The notes beneath the pieces were generated by a model. It was not told where the DNA came from. It worked only from the letters and a program-made list of their open reading frames with translations, and made no database searches. Positions 7,799-13,073 of a stretch of 13,073 nucleotides of DNA are shown here, in pieces. The translations under genes were made by a program, and so were the position numbers. The DNA comes from Euperipatoides rowelli. Lineage: Eukaryota; Onychophora; Udeonychophora; Euonychophora; Peripatopsidae. The DNA lies in assembly GCA_003024985.2 (NCBI GenBank), contig PXIH01S0011979.1; one strand, 5' to 3'. Each line of letters starts with the position of its first letter. Position 1 is the first letter of the stretch.

Positions 7799-9725
7799 AT
7801 CAATTGAAGAGTTCAGGGGAAAAACAATCACAGTAGTACAAAAGTGTTATTTTAAGAAAACTAAAAACAAAGTTTGCCCCTGATGACTATTCCCCCTTTC
7901 CTGAATATATTTGATGGCCATTTATTATTACTGTCATCTACTTTTCTTCTGCTTTGATAATGCTATCTTAAAGAGCACAAAAGGAGCTTTCAGAATATAT
8001 AAATAACTCCATAATAAATTTTGTGACTTTAATAGATTTTCCCCTAGACCCTTCAATTGCTATTATTTTACATACTTGTAAATAAAGGTTATGGTTTCCG
8101 ATTGACGAAAACATAGTCTAAGCCTATATATAAATATATATTTTTTAAAATGTACTGTAAAATCAATACTCATTGTTTAGTAACCCGAATATTATCTCCT
8201 TTATCAATCCCAAAATATGAAATTTGAACCACTTTAAGAATACAATTTGATTCACTTTGGTTCTTAATAAAAATAAAAAACAAAACTTGGTGGAACAGTT
8301 AGCAAGAAGGCAGACTTCCAAGCACGTGCATGGTTGTTTGTGGCATTGAAAAATAAATAAATAAATAAAAAACTCTATTTTTGACAAAGCAATGGCAAAG
8401 TTTTGCTTTTCTATTTTCTTAATTTTTTTTTTTAAATTTTTATTTTAAATTTAAGAATAGCTGACAAATCCACATAAGCTTTTTCATTTATATACAGTAT
8501 GATTTCTATAATACTGGTATTCTAATAAAAATAACAGAAAGTTTACACTGTCCTCTGCTGGAGTTGAGAGAACTAATTTTAGTGCAGCTGACGTATACTA
8601 AGCTTTAATTAGTATTCTTCATTTAAGATAACATGGAAGAAGAATAGCCTCAATATACTTAAGTTCAATAACACTGCATTATGAAATTTATAAAATAAAA
8701 AAAAAAAAGCTTTTGAATGCCATCTAAATTAACAATTTCAATGTACCAAGATTATTGAAAAGACTGATCACATATTCATATCCTCCACACAATCTTCTTT
8801 AATTTTCTTTATACTAGATTAATTTTGCAATTATAATTTACACAATAGTGATAAAGAATAATATAGAAAATTTGCTAAATATATCAATCTTAAATTAATT
8901 GATGAAAATATGTGCACAAAAGAATTTCTAAGTTAAAAAAAAAAATCAAAACATCACTTTGTATTTGTCTTTACAGGTATCTCCTACACTTTCATAAAAA
9001 AAATATGTATTCATTGAAATCCTCACACCTTGAAAACAATAGACTTCTCAGTCATGTTAGCAAACTTTAACTTTACATGTTTTCTGCTTTTTGAAATTTT
9101 ACATTATAAATAATATTAGTTCAATATGACTTTTTAGATTAATACAAAGATTTTGCACAATAAAACTCATCTAGGGAAATGAATATGTATTGCAATTCTA
9201 TTTTATTTAAGAAAAAAAAAATATTTTAATGCAATATTTTAAAGAATTTTTTTTAAAATAAATTTTCTCTCACAGAGAGGAAAATTTTTCAATATTTATT
9301 GAATCCAATTTATTATTACAAGCTTCAGTAATCTTTACAAACACGATCTCTTCTATGATGAATGAATAAGTCTACTAATTTATAATGTTTCAACATTCTG
9401 ATGATACAAATTAGCTTAGGAAAATTCTCCGCAAACTAAGAAAAAAAAACCCTTTGCAAATTTTTGGTCCTGCTGGTTGCTGGTCCTCAAAGCCTAAATG
9501 AACATAGTAAATCACAAAATAATTTATGAAAGCATCCTATTCATATAGATATACTGTATGTAAGTAGAGGGAAGAAAGGTTTTTAAGACTGATCTAGGTA
9601 ATTTAAAGTTAGCTGAATTTTATTCAGGACAATTGGAAATGAATGTGGCTAAAACTGGAAAAGAGTATTCATATGTGCAAAAATAGGCAGATGAACAATT
9701 TTTGTTCCATTTTTAGTAGCTGCTA
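7799..9725. other. AT-rich stretch without a recognised gene
   Basis: Nothing coding is recognised. There are A/T homopolymers and an (AAAT)n run at about 8348. The last part (from about 9636) may hold a faint extension of the transposase relic: a short frame with AKTGKE at 9648-9665 resembles the TG(K/E) step that precedes the RGQxYDN motif in this family. I do not include it in the pseudogene call. Confidence 0.5.
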
Positions 9726-10458
9726 TTACTTAATGACATTATTTATTCTCTTCTGAATGAGACAGGAATTCCAGGACAATGCAAATGTGTTAGAGGTCCT
9801 CCCCCAGCTATTGATAAAATGACCCCAAAATGAAAGAAATTCCCTAAGGCTTAAACAATGGTGCTCAAGCTATAATCAGTAAGCTAAATCCTCTTTCTAC
9901 ATTTTCAAACTGTGCTACACATAGCATAAATTTGGGAGTGTCAATGCTATTGAGTGCTGTGAAGATATAATCATATTGTTTGGAATTGTCCAGAAAGTCT
10001 ATAACTTCTCGAAGTCCACAACAATGGGGATACTGGAAAAAAATACAAGATGTTCCTTACACATTCTTTGACAGTGTCATACCATTCACTAAACATCATC
10101 CACTTATTAAGTGTGCATTTAGAAAGTACCAGTATAAATCTTTAAGCTGAGTTCAAAACAGAATTATTGAGAATCGTATGATAGCTTCAGTCATTTAGAT
10201 GTACTTTGATGGGTACAGTGTTGCTGAAAATTTTCATGTGAATTGACTTCAGAAATAAAGTTCCTGCAAGTTCGAGATGCAATTCTTGATGTAGAAGCAT
10301 CATATCTTGATAGCTTGATTGAAGAACTAAAACTATTGCATGAGAAATGGGAGAGCATACTGATGGAAGCAAAGCTAGTGGACGATTCCATAGATAATGA
10401 CCTTTTCTCCGAAACAGGGTTTAAAGCAAGAATAATAATATAAAAAAAAAAATCTTCC

Positions 10459-10739
10459 ATGCACAAGCCAATGCATACAAATAACAAATAAATAATAAAC
10501 TTACAAAGTAGCTTACTATAATACATTAACTGTAAACTGTTTATCTTGCTGTAACATGCTGTCTATCCTGTTGGTGCTTGAAGTTGAAGCATCTTGATCT
10601 TTAAGATGCTTCAACTTCAAGCACCAACAGGATAGAAAGCATGTTACAGCAAGATAAACAGTTTACAGTTAATGTATTATAGTAAGCTACTTTGTAAGTT
10701 TATTATTTATTTGTTATTTGTATGCATTGGCTTGTGCAT
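10459..10739. repeat. Near-perfect fold-back: 137-bp inverted arms, 7-nt loop
   Basis: The left arm 10459-10595 and right arm 10603-10739 are exact reverse complements except for one mismatch (G at 10561 opposite A at 10637). They are separated by the 7-nt spacer GATCTTT (10596-10602). As RNA, either strand would form a 137-bp duplex. The arms contain AAATAAATAATAAA-type sequence but no recognised element termini. Near-identity contrasts with the heavily decayed transposase around it, so the inversion is recent or kept homogeneous. Possible origins are a fold-back (snap-back) replication error, a MITE-like foldback element, or an assembly or library artefact. Confidence 0.95.
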
Positions 10740-10841
10740 TCAGAATATTTTTGCTTTAATTTGTGACATGCTTAGTTTAATTGGCAAGCGCGTCATAAAG
10801 GAGTCTACTTTCTAGAATGTGCAGGCTAATGCTAATTATCT

Positions 10842-10860
10842 AATTATACACAGTATAATT
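10842..10860. repeat. 8-bp stem, 3-nt loop hairpin
   Basis: AATTATAC (10842-10849) pairs with GTATAATT (10853-10860) around ACA. It is short and AT-rich and may be chance. Confidence 0.35.
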
Positions 10861-11002
10861 TAAATGTGCTCTTTGATTTGGCCATAAAGGCTTCTCCTTC
10901 AGTATTGTTTTTATTCTTATCTACAGGAGTGGCTCTCGGTGGGATCCATCTCCCGTATGTTTGCATCCCTAGATCATTTTTATTTTACATTTTTATTTCA
11001 TG

Positions 11003-11035
11003 TACGTTAGTCAGCAAAATTGGCTGACTAGCGTA
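11003..11035. repeat. 13-bp stem, 7-nt loop hairpin
   Basis: TACGTTAGTCAGC (11003-11015) and GCTGACTAGCGTA (11023-11035) pair over 13 positions with one wobble, around AAAATTG. It lies 15 bp before AATAAA (11051-11056), in a context that looks like the 3' end of a transcript or LINE-type element. Its function is unknown. Confidence 0.65.
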
Positions 11036-11677
11036 ATCTGTAAATATTGTAAATAAACAAAGCGAAGAGAAGTATTATTTTAAAACCTTACAGAGTATTC
11101 AAGTTATTTCCTCTCCTCCTGCAATATTTTATATAGCAATTTAAAATCTAATATTTTTAAATTGTTATAGTATTTTAAAAACTGATTGACTCAGCCATTA
11201 GTGATCTGACTACATGATTTGTAGTTGCCAAAAGTATGACATGTTTAAGTTCTTGTGGAACTACTTGGACATGGACGAGTTAACATTTTCAATGTGTGGG
11301 CTACTTTGTGTGAAAAATATTTAAGGACATAAACATCAAAATAAATTATGAGATTAAGCACTTAAAATCAAAATAAGTTTCCCCACATTGTTCCAAGACA
11401 TCTAAAACTATTGGAACTATTAAACAGGCTAGGGGAATTAAAACTGGACAGTTTATTTCCAAACATGTGCACAGCAATAAGGCCGTTGTGCACAATTTCA
11501 GTAAAATTTCAGAAAAATGAAAAAAAGAAAAAAAATATGCATTGATCTACAATGTGCCAATCAAGGATGAGTTGCCTCGGTTTACTTGCTATAGAGTCTG
11601 ATCTCGCCTGCACCTCAAACAATGACAATGGGATTGATGATTTTTCAGTAATGAAGCCACGGAAAATTGTTGTTTAA

Positions 11678-12060
11678 TAATTGTGCTTCAAATGTAGGCT
11701 TACAGTTTGTTAATACATTTAGTTACTTAACTTTCTTTTATTTTTCTGTTTTATATTTTGTTATGTGAATTTCTTAGTTGCTACTTACTGTTTATTACTC
11801 TGTTTATCAATGTACTCTTAGAAGTCCTTATGGCCTTATGATTATTGTTATTACTTGCTTTATCTGTTCTTATATAATCACTAAATACAATGCCTGAGAA
11901 AATAAATAGTACTTTCCTATGTTTTTCTATAGTTTTTAACTTTAATACAATCTAAAATAATCACAAATAAATAAAAAAAGTGAATCTTCTACATATTAAA
12001 GAGGAGATGGGTCTTGTCTGCTGTAATTGCTCTGGGTCCGTTAAAGGTCAAATGTAACAG
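11678..12060. other. 3' flank of the transposase relic, no gene
   Basis: AT-rich with several AATAAA-type signals (for example near 11900), but none can be tied to a transcript. A less AT-rich strip at about 12003-12060 leads directly into the ATT microsatellite. No hAT terminal repeat was recognised downstream. Confidence 0.5.

Positions 12061-12150
<90 letters not shown>
12061..12150. repeat. (ATT)30 microsatellite
   Basis: Ninety bases of uninterrupted ATT/TTA repeat. The perfection implies it is young or highly mutable, and the assembled length may be inexact. Confidence 0.97.
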
Positions 12151-12151
<1 letters not shown>

Positions 12152-12375
12152 GTATTGATTTTCAACAATTTTTACTAAAAAAAATATCTACTAGAAAAAA
12201 AAGTTAAGAAAAATAGTTATTTACAATTCAATTTTTAAAATAATTGACTTTAGCCCCTCTTTCTTAAAACAACATTGTCCACTGTATACACCAGGGGAGA
12301 TATTTTGTGATTTCATAGACTAGAAATGTATACAGCTTGCTATAATACTTGACTATAGAATATTTGCTATCTTTG

Positions 12376-12557
12376 TTAGCTTAAAGACTAGCGTCTGCTT
12401 AGCAAACTCATTAGCCACATTATGCCCAAAACAGCCAATCATTTGTCCAATTACATTATATTGATTTCCACGTGATTTTACCATCATTCATTGATGAAGG
12501 CTATTTTTGGGCATAATGCGGCTAAGGAGTTTGCTAGGCAGATGCTTTAGCTTAAAG
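12376..12557. mobile_element. MITE-like element with about 45-bp inverted ends and 11-bp flanking repeats
   Basis: The direct repeat TTAGCTTAAAG occurs at 12376-12386 and 12547-12557. Just inside are inverted ends, left 12391-12436 and right 12499-12545. Both read GC(A/G)TCTGC(C/T)TAGCAAACTC then (A/C)TTAGCC(A/G)CATTATGCCC and run into an A-rich step and AGCC. They match at roughly 85-90% of positions by eye. The core is about 60 bp and non-coding, with a small CATCA / TGATG stem. Internal length is far too short for a transposase. An 11-bp target duplication would fit Mutator-like elements, but the flanking repeat is itself nearly palindromic and could instead be part of the inverted ends. 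Confidence 0.75.
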
Positions 12558-12757
12558 CTGGTAATCCTATGGACTAAATGTTTAAATACTTTAAAAAAAT
12601 CATGATCAAATTCATCATTTGTGCTATTATGGTCCAATTTATTTATTTTTTTAAATCAAAATGTCCTTTAATACAAGTTTAACATACCTCTATTTACATG
12701 TTAAATCATTACAAATAAAACAGGTGTAGAAAGAATTTCATCATCAAATTAATCTCA
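12558..12757. other. AT-rich stretch, nothing recognised
   Basis: No open frame of interest and no repeat structure beyond short A/T runs. Confidence 0.5.
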
Positions 12758-12785
12758 CCCCCCCCCCCCTCAAAAAAAAAAAAAA
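12758..12785. repeat. C12 run followed by A14 run
   Basis: C12 at 12758-12769, TC, then A14 at 12772-12785. On the minus strand this reads T14-GA-G12, resembling the TTTTTTGA-G11 junction of copy A near 5969-5985. It may be a third, inverted member of that repeat, but similarity outside the homopolymers is weak. Confidence 0.7.
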
Positions 12786-13073
12786 GTGAAATCTCCAATT
12801 TGTAATTTCAGACAGAGGATAAGAATATTATTAATTATTACTTTTTTTTTATGCATTTTATTTATTTTTTTTCCCAAGGGAATTTTTTTTTTTTTTAGTA
12901 ATTATCTTTGAAAATCAATAATAATAAAAAAAATTAACAATCCTTTACATTTGAACTTTAAGCCTCTTGGTGGGCCTAGTTACGGATCACATGATCTCTT
13001 AATTCCTAAATGTTTAACCCTTTCATTATTTATTTATTTTTTTGGGATTTTTCAAGTGGTTCTGAAATTTTGA
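12786..13073. other. AT-rich right edge, nothing recognised
   Basis: Contains T-runs at about 12842-12850 and 12886-12897 around TTCCCAAGGGAA. No gene, RNA or element is supported. Confidence 0.5.

Larger units (their letters stand above)
10444..11140. other. About 700-bp interruption in the transposase relic
   Basis: In the family, a short basic linker joins the KLV region (ending near 10400) to the LDSAIS region (starting near 11161). Here the linker runs through KARIII, a stop and KKKIFHA into the fold-back, and recognisable coding resumes only near 11150. The block holds the fold-back (10459-10739) and about 400 bp of other sequence. That sequence includes a polypyrimidine-AG (10908-10925), a hairpin at 11003-11035 and AATAAA at 11051-11056. 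Its boundaries are inferred from where homology stops, and no target duplication was identified. Confidence 0.55.
9726..11677 (+). pseudogene. Decayed hAT transposase, ZMYM1-like type, split by an insertion
   Basis: The source gene made a cut-and-paste DNA transposase with an RNase-H-like fold. Family landmarks appear in order across all three plus frames. RQEFQDNANV (9760-9789) corresponds to RGQxYDNxANM, which holds the second catalytic Asp. Then NGAQAIISKLNP (from 9857), THSINLGV (9917-9940), CCEDIIILFGIVQKVYNF (from 9955) and FFDSVIPFTKHHPLIK (from 10064). AEFKTELL to FRNKV (10146-10262) follows with three stops, then LQVRDAILDVE to EAKLV. After the interruption come LIDSAISDLTT (11182-11214), FKFLWNYLDMDE (11244), ELLNRLGELKLDSLFPN (from 11414) and an intact C-terminus, STMCQSRM to PRKIVV with stop TAA at 11675-11677. 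Missing are the SDTRW step near 10050 and the SVASAERS segment near 11490, which carries the catalytic Glu. The open frame at 10243-10443 is one piece and starts at TTG. Family matching is from memory. Confidence 0.88.

Noticed and set aside
10191-10526. 111-codon minus-strand open frame
   Set aside because: It is antisense to the transposase relic and runs into the fold-back arm; a shadow frame.
1-13073. CRISPR array, bacterial operon or phage content
   Set aside because: No regularly spaced repeats and no coding density; SINEs and hAT relics mark animal-type nuclear DNA.

Overview
The window is AT-rich (roughly 70-75% by eye, not counted) animal nuclear DNA with no convincing intact host gene. 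It holds layered mobile-element debris: tRNA-derived SINEs with target-site duplications, a decayed hAT-family transposase, inverted-repeat elements, microsatellites, homopolymer runs and two N bases. This suits an AT-rich invertebrate draft assembly; I cannot name the lineage. None of the short open frames looks like a working gene. Most are low-complexity AT-rich translations, and the one at 10243-10443 is a piece of the decayed transposase.

Layout. 1-660: a diverged 86-bp direct repeat and a possible non-autonomous hAT element (169-642). 1184-1263: a compact palindrome plus 21-bp tandem repeat between inverted heptamers. 2320-2625: a tRNA-derived SINE (plus strand) with poly(A) and perfect target-site duplications. 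2637-2667: a strong hairpin. 3853-4452: a candidate inverted-repeat DNA element with five copies of a CACACAC(A/T)AGGA-like motif. 5872-6945: two diverged direct copies of a segment with a G11/G12 run; the second copy is split by a minus-strand SINE (6468-6820) with 15-bp duplications. 7583-7798: a third tRNA-headed SINE.

9726-11677 is the main feature: a pseudogene of a hAT transposase of the kind usually annotated as 'zinc finger MYM-type protein 1-like'. It can be followed through many frameshifts and stops from the region around the second catalytic Asp to the C-terminal stop. It is split by about 700 bp that contains a nearly perfect 137-bp fold-back inverted repeat with a 7-nt loop (10459-10739).

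12061-12150 is an (ATT)30 microsatellite. 12376-12557 is a MITE-like element with 11-bp flanking repeats. The right end is featureless AT-rich DNA with C12, A14 and T runs.

No genes act together as a pathway here. The interest lies in the history: a dead transposase interrupted by a young-looking fold-back, a SINE inside one of two duplicated segments (so the other copy serves as an empty-site comparison), and several inverted-repeat elements of uncertain family.
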